Assembly: GCA_958296115.1 (NCBI GenBank)
Contig: OY282443.1
Location: 1 to 51,644, forward strand
Reading direction: 5' to 3'
DNA from: an uncultured Dehalococcoidia bacterium
GTDB lineage: Bacteria; Chloroflexota; Dehalococcoidia; Lucifugimonadales; CAJWER01
DNA: 51,644 nucleotides
Made by a program: the position numbers and the translations under genes. Positions 14,541 through 22,299 of this stretch are shown here, one piece after another. The notes beneath the pieces are model-generated. The model did not search any database and was not told the origin of the DNA. It saw only the letters and a list, made by a program, of their open reading frames with translations. How positions within the stretch are numbered: the first letter of the stretch is position 1; each line of letters opens with the position of its first letter.

Positions 14541-14776
14541 GGGGTCTCCTGTGTGGGGTTGCGTACGTGCATGTTAGCGACAGATCGCGTTGAAGTCAAG
14601 TCCCGGTTCTCGCGCTCCAGTTCTTTGACCCGCTTCCGAAGCTTCCTGTTCTGGGTCAGGAGGATTTCGATCCGCCTGTTCACCTCGGCCACCAAGTCCC
14701 GAATCTCTTGGGCCGGGGTTGGCCCGGTGGCCGGTGGTGGCTTAACCGCCTCTTGGACCATCGCGGGCCAAGTCAT
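14537..14776 (-). CDS. small coiled-coil protein
   Basis: A 79-residue protein starting at 14776 (ATGA overlap). Residues about 25-60 are a continuous heptad (IRDLVAEVNRRIEILLTQNR). The last codons coincide with the promoter of the next operon. Function unknown. Confidence 0.72.
   Translation of the reverse strand: MTWPAMVQEAVKPPPATGPTPAQEIRDLVAEVNRRIEILLTQNRKLRKRVKELERENRDLTSTRSVANMHVRNPTQETP
14571..14599 (-). promoter_or_regulatory. sigma70-type promoter for the SSB-like/primase operon
   Basis: Minus-strand TTGACT (14599-14594), 17-bp spacer, TAACAT (14576-14571). The leader GCAACCCCACACAGGAGAC follows before the GTG at 14540. It lies inside the 3-prime end of the upstream gene. Confidence 0.82.
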
Positions 14777-15042
14777 TCGACCGTACCGGTCACCAAGGTG
14801 TTCATCTCGGGGTCTGGGCCCAGCCGGGGCAGAGCGATGATCAGGACCACGGTAGGAGCCATGTCCTCCAGCGGGCGTCGGGAATCGTGGAAAGTGACTT
14901 GGGCCGACACCTTGCCGTAAGCGTGCCGGGCGGCCCACTTGGTGAGCACGGCTTCGATCTCCTTGCATCCCTCGGCCTCGAAGCCGGGGATGGGTTTGCC
15001 GTCCTTGTCCTTGGGCATCTTGGGCCATTCGCGGTTTTTCAT
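14773..15042 (-). CDS. unknown 89-aa alpha/beta protein
   Basis: Starts at 15042 with ACACGGAGACC upstream, and ends in an ATGA overlap. The sequence contains GCKEIEAVLTKWAARHAYGK, followed by a hydrophobic strand (APTVVLIIALPRL). No family recognised. Confidence 0.72.
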   Translation of the reverse strand: MKNREWPKMPKDKDGKPIPGFEAEGCKEIEAVLTKWAARHAYGKVSAQVTFHDSRRPLEDMAPTVVLIIALPRLGPDPEMNTLVTGTVE

Positions 15043-15320
15043 CGGCGGTCTCCGTGTCGGGTTTGTCCGTCAAAGGTCTTGTAGTCGTCGTCGGGGTCCA
15101 GCTTGGGCGGCTCCGCGTCCTTTTCCACCAGCTTCAGCGGCCCGTACACCGTCTCGCCGTCGTCGGGGTCCGGGGGGTCCCGCAACGCCACGACGTAGCG
15201 GTCCCAGCCCGTCTTCGGCTTCGGTTCGGCTATGTCGCGGCTGGCGAGCCAAGCCATCCCGAAGATGAAGAGGCAGAAGACTGTCAGCCCCACCACCACT
15301 GCCCAAGCGTCCTGTTCCAT
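15039..15320 (-). CDS. single-pass membrane protein
   Basis: The 93-residue protein starts with a short polar segment and one transmembrane helix (WAVVVGLTVFCLFIFGMAWL). A 60-residue acidic cytoplasmic or periplasmic tail rich in Asp and Pro follows (DPPDPDDGETVYGPL). Starts within a TGATG overlap. Function unknown. Confidence 0.75.
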   Translation of the reverse strand: MEQDAWAVVVGLTVFCLFIFGMAWLASRDIAEPKPKTGWDRYVVALRDPPDPDDGETVYGPLKLVEKDAEPPKLDPDDDYKTFDGQTRHGDRR

Positions 15321-16153
15321 CACTCCGCCCCCGTCTTGAACGAGCTCCCGTAGTGGTGCTCGACGTGCTCTTCCAAGTACTCCTTGGCGATCCCGACGTT
15401 CACCGCCAGCCCCAGCGTGAGGCGCTTGATCCGGGCATGGAGCCGGGCACGCTGTTTGCGGAGCCTGTTGGCCTCCGCTTGGAGCTCCACCACGGCCTCC
15501 TGGGCCCTGCCGAAGCCCTCCAACTGTCGGTTCGCCATCGTCAGGGCGTCGTCGAGCTTCCCGCACTTGGACTGGGCCGCGTCCCGTTCGGCCAAGGCCT
15601 CGGCGATGGCTGTGGGCGCGGCGAGCTTGTCTCGCTCGGCCTTCAGCATCTCCACCGTTTCCAAGGCGTCGGCCCGTTCCGACATGGCGGTGTCCACTTC
15701 CTCGTTCTTGATCTTAATGGTCGCCAGGGCGGACTGGAGCCGCTTCTCCAGCCCAGCACGGACCTCGCGCATTCCTGCCAGCTTGTCCAAGGCCGTGTCC
15801 CGCTCCGTCTTGTACCGCTTCGCCTCCGCCTCCGCATCGTCTAGGTCCCTGTCGGCAGCCTTGATGGTCTTCGCCAACTCGACCACCTCGGCCTTCAGTT
15901 CGTCCTTGGACTCCGGCAGGACGGGAGGCGGGTCCTCGTCCATGTACTTCGGCTTCTCGAAGAGGTGGACTTGGAAGGCCTGCTCCTCGAGCGACACCTT
16001 GGAGCCGTCGGGAAACTTGATGAACGTCACGTCCTTGGAGGGGGCCCAGCGGTGCTCGTAGCCCCGAAGGACTCCGAAGAAGGTCTGGGTGTCGGGGTAC
16101 ATCCCTCCTGCCTGGCGGTAGAACAACTGGGCGAGCGTCTCCTGTTCGCTCAT
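15320..16153 (-). CDS. long coiled-coil protein, 277 aa
   Basis: The N-terminal 75 residues form a small domain (FYRQAGGMYPDTQTFFGVL, then FPDGSKVSLEEQAFQVHLF). The remaining 180 residues are a long charged coiled coil. It sits with two single-pass membrane proteins (15039 and 16150), suggesting a membrane-associated scaffold (inference). A second long coiled-coil gene lies at 25502-26377; the two are not obviously homologous. The start at 16153 overlaps the upstream stop. Confidence 0.78.
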   Translation of the reverse strand: MSEQETLAQLFYRQAGGMYPDTQTFFGVLRGYEHRWAPSKDVTFIKFPDGSKVSLEEQAFQVHLFEKPKYMDEDPPPVLPESKDELKAEVVELAKTIKAADRDLDDAEAEAKRYKTERDTALDKLAGMREVRAGLEKRLQSALATIKIKNEEVDTAMSERADALETVEMLKAERDKLAAPTAIAEALAERDAAQSKCGKLDDALTMANRQLEGFGRAQEAVVELQAEANRLRKQRARLHARIKRLTLGLAVNVGIAKEYLEEHVEHHYGSSFKTGAE

Positions 16154-16353
16154 GAGCTGCTCCGCCGGTAGGTCTCGGACGGCTTGACCGGGACGTTGTC
16201 CCAGTCGTCGGTGCGGGCGAGCTCCTCGTCTTGGACGCGCATCTCCCGGCGGGCGATCTTGAGAAAGATCACCATGGCGACCACGCCCAGCACGAGCATG
16301 ACCAGCGCCAGGACGGTGGTGAGGGCGTGGATAGCTGTATCAAAGGAAGTCAT
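16150..16353 (-). CDS. small membrane protein, 67 aa
   Basis: One strong transmembrane helix (LALVMLVLGVVAMVIFLKIA) after a short N terminus, then a basic and acidic tail. The ATG at 16353 has the conserved leader AACCCCCACACGGAGAACC, although no TTGAC promoter is visible at the expected place upstream. It precedes the coiled-coil gene by ATGA overlap. Could anchor it to the membrane. Confidence 0.75.
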   Translation of the reverse strand: MTSFDTAIHALTTVLALVMLVLGVVAMVIFLKIARREMRVQDEELARTDDWDNVPVKPSETYRRSSS

Positions 16354-16474
16354 GTGGTTCTCCGTGTGGGGGTTAGGTGTCGCCCCGGACGCCCAGCCGC
16401 TTCTACCGCACACGAGAGCGGCGCGGGCCTCGCGGACACCGCCGACTGGACGCCGGAGCAGGTCATTCGGTCTG

Positions 16475-16575
16475 TGCAGCGGCGGCGGGGTTCGAACCCG
16501 CGCACAACCGTCCGAAGGGCGACTTCGAATCAGCAGCTCTGACCAGGGGGCTCGGCCCTCGTACGCCGGGCTCCG
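16475..16575 (-). pseudogene. tRNA-like sequence, possibly a decayed tRNA-Ser(CGA)
   Basis: The minus strand has a perfect T arm (GCGGG-TTCGAAC-CCCGC), an anticodon-like loop TTCGAAG on a stem with one mismatch, and a D-loop-like GGTCAGAGC. I cannot find a matching 7-bp acceptor stem. It may be a degenerate tRNA or an old attachment site. It occupies the otherwise empty stretch between 16354 and 16604. Confidence 0.3.
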
Positions 16576-16604
16576 CCCATCCGAGACTTACGCCGTTGCA
16601 CATG

Positions 16605-17039
16605 CTACGATTCGTTGAACGGGCAGTTATACTTTTCCCCTACGACTGGCTGGTAGGTTGTCCAGTCATCAACCTTCTCGCTGAAGAAAAGATTCACGCA
16701 GACGGTTAATCTGTCGGGAGGGTAGAAGACGATAGGACCATAGACTTTTTCTACTGTGCCGGTCGGGAGGGTCGCAGAGATTATGTAAGCTCTGCGGGAT
16801 ACTCCTCCAGAGAAACTGAATTGGCCTTCCGAATTGGTCTGGGTTGTATCCTGCGTAATCTTTCCGTCGCCCAGGAGGACTTCGATTCCCTCTCTGGGCT
16901 CGCCGCCTACGAAGACTCTTCCCAGCACTTGGCCGAGTCCGTCTTCAAATGGGCAACCCTCTGTTGTCCCGCATTCGTCTTCGCAGGCGGCGAGGATGGT
17001 CACGGCGAGAACGCCGAGTAGTGCGAACAGCTTTCTCAT
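16605..17039 (-). CDS. lipoprotein with Ig-like/carboxypeptidase-regulatory domain
   Basis: The product starts with a classical lipoprotein signal: basic MRK, a hydrophobic core and lipobox LAAC (Cys about residue 19). The mature part has GRVFVGGEPREGIEVLLGDG and TNSEGQFSFSGG, the pattern of a CarboxypepD_reg beta-sandwich. The base composition is less GC-rich than its neighbours. Phage-encoded lipoproteins often block superinfection, so it is a candidate exclusion or envelope-altering protein. It is the last gene of the envelope cluster. Confidence 0.82.
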   Translation of the reverse strand: MRKLFALLGVLAVTILAACEDECGTTEGCPFEDGLGQVLGRVFVGGEPREGIEVLLGDGKITQDTTQTNSEGQFSFSGGVSRRAYIISATLPTGTVEKVYGPIVFYPPDRLTVCVNLFFSEKVDDWTTYQPVVGEKYNCPFNES

Positions 17040-17049
17040 GCTTGTTCTC

Positions 17050-17574
17050 CTAGTTGCGGTCCGGGCGTGGAAGTCCCAGTTGGTCCGCCCGTGCGTCGAG
17101 GGCGTCCCACCGGGCGTTTATGCCAGCACGCCAGCTAGCGTGCCGGGCGTCGAAAGTCCTTCGCATCGCTTCGGCGGTGCGGTGGCTGTCCATATGCTCG
17201 CGCCACGTGCGGACTTCGGCTTGGCAAGCGTCTCGCACGGCGGTACGGGACTTCGCTCGGCTGTCCAGCCAGCCAGAGATGCCGTAGAGTGCCGCCGCAC
17301 CGATGAATGTGCCTAGGAATTCTGTGACTCTCAGACTGGCGTCGTCTCTTTGGTTCAGAACGTTCAGCGTCACGGATGGAGCCGCGATAGCCGTGACAAC
17401 GCCGAACGTAGCCAGCCGATCCGTGTGCTTCGGTGCCGACGGGCACATCTCCAGCGGGGCGTCCTGGCCGTGGGCTTCCTCCATCGGGACCAGGAAGCCC
17501 AGCAGGGCTCCGATCACGATGCCGAGCACGCCGAGCTTGATCCGCGTGCGGTCCTTGATGGTGCTGTGTCTCAT
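17050..17574 (-). CDS. predicted secreted or membrane protein
   Basis: The 174-residue product starts with a signal or anchor helix (LGVLGIVIGALLGFLVPM). It has two further hydrophobic stretches (ATFGVVTAIAAPSVTLNVL and FLGTFIGAAALYGISGWL) and ends in a charged helical domain. It lies between the lipoprotein and the anchored Ig-like protein, so the three probably act together at the cell envelope. ATG at 17574 follows AAGGAGAAGTAACC, a good ribosome binding site. Confidence 0.75.
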   Translation of the reverse strand: MRHSTIKDRTRIKLGVLGIVIGALLGFLVPMEEAHGQDAPLEMCPSAPKHTDRLATFGVVTAIAAPSVTLNVLNQRDDASLRVTEFLGTFIGAAALYGISGWLDSRAKSRTAVRDACQAEVRTWREHMDSHRTAEAMRRTFDARHASWRAGINARWDALDARADQLGLPRPDRN

Positions 17575-17576
17575 GG

Positions 17577-17966
17577 TTACTTCTCCTTGGATTGGGGAAG
17601 GAGCCGGACTACGATATGAAACGACCCGGAGCACCATAGATTGGGGCTCGTCAGTTGAACGTCTCCATATCGCTTTCCGTTGATGTCTATGGACATCGTG
17701 AACTGGCATTGGTTGGTGATGCGGAAGTGGGCTTCTCCCCGACGGTCGGTAACACCAGATTGAGGATAGGTGTTGGAGGCTTCAACCACGGCTCCTTGGA
17801 ACGGAGAACCATCGGGGGACAGTACCGTCACCACGACAGAGTTGGCACGGGGCAGAAGCTTCCACCGAAACTCTTCGATGGCCCACTTGACTGTCACCAC
17901 GAGCAAGGACAGCGCGGCGAGCCCCAGCGCGGGGAAGAGGATCCACTTGACCAGGCCGGGGCACAT
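17577..17966 (-). CDS. membrane-anchored Ig-like protein
   Basis: A 129-residue protein with an N-terminal transmembrane helix (LFPALGLAALSLLVVTVKWA). The beta-sandwich that follows has VVVTVLSPDGSPFQGAVVE and TDRRGEAHFRIT, again of CarboxypepD_reg or Ig type. It mirrors the lipoprotein downstream (same kind of fold, different anchor). Starts in a TGATG overlap with the RHH gene. Confidence 0.76.
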   Translation of the reverse strand: MCPGLVKWILFPALGLAALSLLVVTVKWAIEEFRWKLLPRANSVVVTVLSPDGSPFQGAVVEASNTYPQSGVTDRRGEAHFRITNQCQFTMSIDINGKRYGDVQLTSPNLWCSGSFHIVVRLLPQSKEK

Positions 17967-18136
17967 CAGATCACCAGCTTCTTCGTGATGCCGGGCCATA
18001 CCGCGTCAAGGCCCACTATGACGAGGTTGCGCACCACGTCGCTGACGGTGTTGCCCAGCACCTTGGCGGCGGCCTCCAGCATCGCCTTCTCGGACGGCGT
18101 GACGCGCGCTTGCACTACCTCCGTACGGTTTGTCAT
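17966..18136 (-). CDS. ribbon-helix-helix protein, 56 aa
   Basis: The sequence TEVVQARVTPSEKAMLEAAA followed by NTVSDVVRNLVIVGL is a typical ribbon-helix-helix (CopG or DUF1778-like) DNA-binding fold. Such proteins are often autoregulators. No toxin partner of GNAT type follows, so an antitoxin role is not supported. The neighbours are an unknown gene upstream and envelope proteins downstream, so it may control that cluster. Confidence 0.8.
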   Translation of the reverse strand: MTNRTEVVQARVTPSEKAMLEAAAKVLGNTVSDVVRNLVIVGLDAVWPGITKKLVI

Positions 18137-18492
18137 TGCGGATGGACCTCCCCGTGAACAGCGCGGAACCCGCCCCCGCCGTAGCAATTCCAGCCCATGG
18201 CAGTGAGCCGTACGCCCATCTCTCGGACGTAGTGGTCGCCGCATATCTTCGGCTTCAGAGCGACCATGCCGAGGTCCACCAACTCTACCAGCCGCCGGTG
18301 CTCCGTGCGCTCCAGGTGGCGGGCAATGGCCTCCCCATCGAAGACGAAGACGATGTGCCCGTCCGCCTGCGCCAACTGGGCCAAGACGATGTTGTAGGCA
18401 CGGGCGCGGAGCGTCGCGTCGCTCTGTCGATCTCGGGTGCTCTCCTGGGTGGCGTGCGGGAATCCGCTGTCCCTGATGGTCTTCTTCGCCAT
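18133..18492 (-). CDS. unknown 119-aa protein, first gene of envelope operon
   Basis: It starts at 18492 after a strong promoter and the conserved leader CCCCCACACAGGAGACTCG. The middle (YNIVLAQLAQADGHIVFVFD then RHLERTEHRRLVELVDLGMV) is alpha/beta, and the C terminus contains GWNCYGGGGF. No family recognised. It overlaps the RHH gene by ATGA. Confidence 0.76.
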   Translation of the reverse strand: MAKKTIRDSGFPHATQESTRDRQSDATLRARAYNIVLAQLAQADGHIVFVFDGEAIARHLERTEHRRLVELVDLGMVALKPKICGDHYVREMGVRLTAMGWNCYGGGGFRAVHGEVHPQ

Positions 18493-18531
18493 CGAGTCTC
18501 CTGTGTGGGGGTTCGTCCTTCCTACGTACGC

Positions 18532-18560
18532 ATGTTAGCCAAGACTGGCGTGCTTGTCAA
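18532..18560 (-). promoter_or_regulatory. sigma70-type promoter for the 18492 operon
   Basis: Minus-strand TTGACA (18560-18555), 17-bp spacer, TAACAT (18537-18532). The leader AACCCCCACACAGGAGACTC follows. It overlaps the last codons of the HTH gene at 18535. Confidence 0.85.
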
Positions 18561-19071
18561 CTCCCCGCCCCTTCCGGCGGCGCTGGTCGGTATGGGACCA
18601 GAACCCGCGCTCGACCTTCACGCCGGCCCGCTTCAAGTCGCGCTGGGGCGTCAGATAGCCCACGCCGAGCTCCTTGGCGATCTCCTTGATCGTCCAGCCC
18701 TCGTCGTAGAGCTTGACCGTCCGCTCCATCCGCTCCCGAATCCGCTTGGACTTGTCGATCCACTCGCCCTTGCCCCGGTTCTGCTCCGGGTTCCGTCCGG
18801 CCCGCTCCAGCGCACGGACCACTCGAGTCCGGCCCACCTCGAAGTCGTGCATCATCTGGGTCTGGGTCCGGCCACGGTCGAACGCCAGCACGATCCGGGC
18901 GTCGAGCTCGGCCCGGCGTCCGGCGATCACGGCCTTCACGTCCACCGCCATCGTGTCCATCTTCTGCTGGACGCGCTGGCGGGACACGCCCAGCGCCTCT
19001 CCGATCTCCGCATAGGTCCCGCCCGCCAGGAAAAGGTCCAGCATCTCGGCGTCGGCGTCGAAGTTGCGCAC
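18535..19071 (-). CDS. multi-HTH DNA-binding protein
   Basis: The protein contains HTH-like units TYAEIGEALGVSRQRVQQ, RTQTQMMHDFEVGRTRVVRA and TIKEIAKELGVGYLTPQRDL, ending in a basic tail. I chose the GTG at 19071 because AGGAGGT precedes it by 4-5 bp; in-frame ATGs lie at 19095 and 19110. It has its own promoter. A transcription regulator or a small-terminase-like DNA binder are both possible; regulator is preferred because TerS is found elsewhere. Confidence 0.78.
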   Translation of the reverse strand: MRNFDADAEMLDLFLAGGTYAEIGEALGVSRQRVQQKMDTMAVDVKAVIAGRRAELDARIVLAFDRGRTQTQMMHDFEVGRTRVVRALERAGRNPEQNRGKGEWIDKSKRIRERMERTVKLYDEGWTIKEIAKELGVGYLTPQRDLKRAGVKVERGFWSHTDQRRRKGRGVDKHASLG

Positions 19072-19100
19072 GTTGACCTCCTGTTCAAGTCGCATCCCGG

Positions 19101-19129
19101 AAAATGGCAAAGATCGGGTTGCGCGTCAA
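19101..19129 (-). promoter_or_regulatory. sigma70-type promoter for the 19071 HTH gene
   Basis: Minus-strand TTGACG (19129-19124), 17-bp spacer, CATTTT (19106-19101), then AGGAGGT and GTG at 19071. It overlaps the stop of the tape measure gene. Confidence 0.7.
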
Positions 19130-21099
19130 GCCTGTCTGGAGAGAACCGCGTTGATGTCCCGACGCCAATCCTCGCGCAAGAGGTTCCGCACGCCGGCGTA
19201 GACGACCTGGGGATCGGTGACGCCCTGGATGGTCAGGTTCTGGACGTTGATCCCGGCGGCGGCGACCTGGGACTGGGCGTTGGCGGGGATCACGGTGCCG
19301 CTGGATCGGGGGACGAAGAGCTCGGGCCCTTCCTCCCCCACGATGTAGGGCTTGCCCGCTTGGGTCGGGCCGCCGCGACGGCGACCGGGAATGTCTTCGA
19401 AGCCGAAGAAGCTCCGAAGAGTGCCGCCTCCGGCGAAGTGGGCCAGCACTTGGGACGCGAGGCCCGCGATCTCGATCAGCGCGTCCTTCCACGAGTCCAC
19501 GCGGGAGAGGATGCCGGAGAAGGTGAGGCTGACCTGCTCCCACGCATACTGCGTGGTGCGGGCCGTCGAGACGGCCACATCCTCCAGCGGAACGAAGGAC
19601 TCGCCGGCCCGGACCAAGCTGGTGGCCAAGCGCTCGCCCATCTCGTCGAAGGTGGTGGTCAAGGCCTTGTCGCCCACCTCGCGGTATCCCTCGACCAGCG
19701 CCGCGCCGTAGGCCTCGGCCAAGAGGGCTCCGTCCGCCTTCGCTTTCCGGTAGTCGAACTCGGGCGGAACGATGGTGACGCTGGGCACGGGAACGGCTTC
19801 AGGACGGTCCAGCCGCTGGCGGACCTTGATCAGCCGCTCCAGCTCGGCGCTGTAGGACGCCGTCTGGAGCTGCAAGTCGCCCAATGCCGCCTTCTGGGCC
19901 ACATAGGCCTCGAGAGCTTCGGGATCGGCCAGCAACGCCGCGAGAGCCTCGTTCTCCGTCCGGGCGTCGGACAGGGACTTGGCGAACTCGGTGGCGTCGA
20001 AGCTCACGCCTGCGAGAACGGCCCTGGCGGTGTCGGACAACGTTTGGGCGGCCTTGCCGAAACCGGTGTCGAGGTCCTTGGTGGACAGGGACAGCAAGTT
20101 GATTTGGGTTTCGACGGCCTTGATGTCGTCTGCCAGCTTGTCGTATCCGAATCGGCCCGCGTCGATTCGGATGCGCTCGATTCGGTCCACCAAGTCCTGG
20201 CGTCCGAGGTCCCTGGCCGATTCGGTCAACTCTTTGAGTTGGGCCACCGCCGGAGGCGGGCCGCCTGCCGGGCCAGTGAGTATCTGGCTGAGTTGGGCAC
20301 CAGCCCGGATCGCCGCCGTGCCGAGCTTGGTGAACAGGTCCACCAGAATCTCGATCTCGTCAGCACTTTCGGCGATGGCGTTCCTGGTCGAGACGCCCAG
20401 CGTGTTCTTGAGGTCGGTGAACGTCTGGTCCAGCTCCTTCAGCGTGGCGGCGTTGCCGGAGGCCAGTACGCCGATCTCGCGCTGGCGTGCGATCTCCTGG
20501 TCGAACGCTGAGATGCCGGCGCGGAACGTCGCGTCGAGCGAGGAGGCGGAATCGCCGAACAGCCGGAACGCGATTGCTCCGCGCCGGGCGGTGTCGGAGA
20601 TCCCGGACAGCCGCTGGAACACGGATCGGAAGGCCTCTTCGGTGGACGCGAACTGCCGGGCGTCCAGCCCCAGGTCCGCGAACGATTCCGCGTACTCGCC
20701 CGCGCCCTTCACCGCCTGCTTCCGGGCGAACTCCAGCCGCCGGTTGAACCGGAGCAGGCTCTGGTCGGCCTCCGCTACCGATACGCCGTTCGCCTCGAAC
20801 GCACGGCGCATCAGATCGAGTTGCGTGGTGGTGATGCCGATCAGGCCGGACGCCTCGACCAGCGTCGCGCCCCAGGACGCGGACTCCTTGGCAGCCGCGG
20901 AGATGCGCTGGGCCAGCACGCCGAATCCAGCAGACACGCCGACGGCAGCCAGCGCGGGTCCCAGCTTGCCGAGAGCGCCCGACAGCCCGCCGAGCGAGCT
21001 CACGAAGCGCCCTACGGACTCGTCGGCCCTCTTGAGCCCTCGTGCGAACTGGCGTCCCTCGAGGCGGAGCCTGGTCTCCAGATCCCCGATCTTAGCCAT
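19126..21099 (-). CDS. tail tape measure protein
   Basis: The 657-residue protein sets tail length in siphoviruses and is ejected with the DNA. The N terminus is helical (LETRLRLEGRQFARGLKRAD). Long Ala-rich amphipathic helices follow, with a hydrophobic segment near residues 35-65. The C-terminal part has the characteristic GGPTQAGKPYIVGEEGPELF and PRSSGTVIPA motif of tape measures. At about 0.15 nm per residue it predicts a tail near 100 nm. It directly follows the frameshifted chaperone genes, the usual order, but on the strand opposite to the head genes. Confidence 0.95.
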   Translation of the reverse strand: MAKIGDLETRLRLEGRQFARGLKRADESVGRFVSSLGGLSGALGKLGPALAAVGVSAGFGVLAQRISAAAKESASWGATLVEASGLIGITTTQLDLMRRAFEANGVSVAEADQSLLRFNRRLEFARKQAVKGAGEYAESFADLGLDARQFASTEEAFRSVFQRLSGISDTARRGAIAFRLFGDSASSLDATFRAGISAFDQEIARQREIGVLASGNAATLKELDQTFTDLKNTLGVSTRNAIAESADEIEILVDLFTKLGTAAIRAGAQLSQILTGPAGGPPPAVAQLKELTESARDLGRQDLVDRIERIRIDAGRFGYDKLADDIKAVETQINLLSLSTKDLDTGFGKAAQTLSDTARAVLAGVSFDATEFAKSLSDARTENEALAALLADPEALEAYVAQKAALGDLQLQTASYSAELERLIKVRQRLDRPEAVPVPSVTIVPPEFDYRKAKADGALLAEAYGAALVEGYREVGDKALTTTFDEMGERLATSLVRAGESFVPLEDVAVSTARTTQYAWEQVSLTFSGILSRVDSWKDALIEIAGLASQVLAHFAGGGTLRSFFGFEDIPGRRRGGPTQAGKPYIVGEEGPELFVPRSSGTVIPANAQSQVAAAGINVQNLTIQGVTDPQVVYAGVRNLLREDWRRDINAVLSRQA

Positions 21100-21215
21100 C
21101 GTCTGCCGCGTAGAGCTGGGGCGGGAAGTGGCTGAAGAAGCGGGACGCCTCGATCAGCACTTCCGGCGTGATCTCGTGGAGCTTGTAGCTAGTCTGCGTG
21201 CAGATCAGGAAAGGG
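21092..21215 (-). CDS. tail assembly chaperone extension, reached by +1 frameshift
   Basis: In the +1 frame of the chaperone gene an open segment runs from the CCC codon at 21215-21213 to a TAA at 21094-21092, overlapping the tape measure start. The extension of 39 residues starts FLICTQTSYKLHEI and ends QLYAADDG. It has no start codon of its own nearby. The -1 frame meets a stop at once. A shift CCC to CCT on the sequence CTT-CCC-TTT gives a fused product of about 203 residues, the gpG/gpGT-type arrangement of siphoviruses. Confidence 0.75.
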
Positions 21216-21704
21216 AAGGTCCTCAAGACCATCATCCTCCCCCTCCGTCCCCTGGCTGATCCGCGTCATGGACTGCAACGCCACGATCAGCGGAGACGTG
21301 TTGAACCCGGTGAGCCGGAGCACGTTGCCGAGTCCCTCCTCGCCCAGCTTCGCGAGCTCGGGCGACAGACGCGGGAGCCATGCGAGCGCGAACTCGACGC
21401 TGGCTTCGTTGAGCGCGTTCTTGGCTTGGTCGGCCGCCTCCAGCTTGGCGCGACCCTCGGGCGTGGCGAGGAGTTGGGCCACCACGGTACGCACGACCTC
21501 CTCGTCGTCGCCGTCGAAGCCGCAAGCGGCGTTACAGTGGACCAGACGCTCCAGCTTGGCCACGACGGCGCGGGAGGCACGCAAGAACTGGACGGCTTGG
21601 GCCCCGACGGGCACGTGGAGATTGATCTCGTAGGGCTCGCCGTCCACTTCGAAGCGGACGGGCTTGATCCGGTGCCTGGCGGCGAGGGCGGCGAGATCGC
21701 CCAT
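21189..21704 (-). CDS. tail assembly chaperone (zero-frame product)
   Basis: The 171-residue short product lies immediately upstream of the tape measure, where siphoviruses encode their frameshifting chaperone pair. It begins with a beta-rich part (VRFEVDGEPYEINLHVPVG) followed by helices, and ends in an acidic tail (EGEDDGLEDLPFPDLHAD) containing the slip site at Pro164. It helps assemble the tail tube around the tape measure. Its start at 21704 overlaps the upstream stop (TGATG). Confidence 0.82.
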   Translation of the reverse strand: MGDLAALAARHRIKPVRFEVDGEPYEINLHVPVGAQAVQFLRASRAVVAKLERLVHCNAACGFDGDDEEVVRTVVAQLLATPEGRAKLEAADQAKNALNEASVEFALAWLPRLSPELAKLGEEGLGNVLRLTGFNTSPLIVALQSMTRISQGTEGEDDGLEDLPFPDLHAD

Positions 21705-21898
21705 CAGCGGTCCGCTTCCGCCAGTTGCTTGGCCATGGCGTAGGCTTCGGCGTAGGACTTGATCAGCTCGTGGCCGTGGCGGTCGAACACCTGGCCGACG
21801 AACCAGAACGTGTCGCCGTATTCGTTCTTCGACGGGCAGATCATGAAGTGCTTGCCCTCGATCTCGACGAGGTGGGTCTGTCCCTGGATCAGGCTCAC
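21704..21898 (-). CDS. small tail-module protein, 64 aa
   Basis: An unrecognised protein of mixed beta and helix (THLVEIEGKHFMICPSKNEY, then SYAEAYAMAKQLAEADR). It lies between the gp10-like and chaperone genes with 1-4 bp overlaps on both sides. Likely a minor tail or assembly factor. Confidence 0.74.
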   Translation of the reverse strand: MSLIQGQTHLVEIEGKHFMICPSKNEYGDTFWFVGQVFDRHGHELIKSYAEAYAMAKQLAEADR

Positions 21899-22299
21899 GG
21901 CTTGCGGGCCTCCTGTCTCACGCGCTTCCTCATGTCTCGCTGGAGTCGTCTCTCGATTCGCCCACGGGCCAGCGCAACGGCGCGAGCGAGCCAGTAGGGC
22001 GGACCCGGACGCCGATCCTTGGTGCGCGGCTTGAGCTCCACGTAGCCCGCGTAGCGGCGGTTTGCGACCAGCTGATAGGCGGTGGCGAACCGTCCGCGCA
22101 CGTCCCGCGCCTGCTCGACGCGGAGCGACTGCCGGAGCCGGCGCGTGCGGTCCTTGAATCCGAAGTTGCGCCGCTTGGCGGTCTTGAGCGCCTCGCCCAG
22201 CGAGTCCTTGACCGCCGGCGATGCGAGGCGGGCCACGTTCGCCATCCCGCGGTACTTCTTCCGCAGCTTGCGATGGCCCTTGACCTGGACGCTCGCCAT
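21895..22299 (-). CDS. HK97 gp10-like tail protein
   Basis: The 134-residue product has VKDSLGEALKTAKRRNFGFK, RRLRQSLRVEQ, and RRYAGYVELKPRTKDRRPGP followed by helical RARGRIERRLQRDMRK. This order (helix, paired strands with YA.YVE, Pro, final helix) fits the gp10-like tail completion family at the head-tail interface. Starts at 22299 in a TGATG-type overlap with the tube protein. Confidence 0.72.
   Translation of the reverse strand: MASVQVKGHRKLRKKYRGMANVARLASPAVKDSLGEALKTAKRRNFGFKDRTRRLRQSLRVEQARDVRGRFATAYQLVANRRYAGYVELKPRTKDRRPGPPYWLARAVALARGRIERRLQRDMRKRVRQEARKP

Noticed and set aside
17966-18136. Toxin-antitoxin pair starting with the RHH protein
   Set aside because: The neighbours are an unknown alpha/beta protein and envelope proteins without toxin motifs, so only a regulator call is supported.
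18130-20511. Very long plus-strand open frame opposite the tape measure gene
   Set aside because: It is the complement of well supported leftward genes (tape measure, HTH) and reads as His/Val/Gly-rich shadow sequence.
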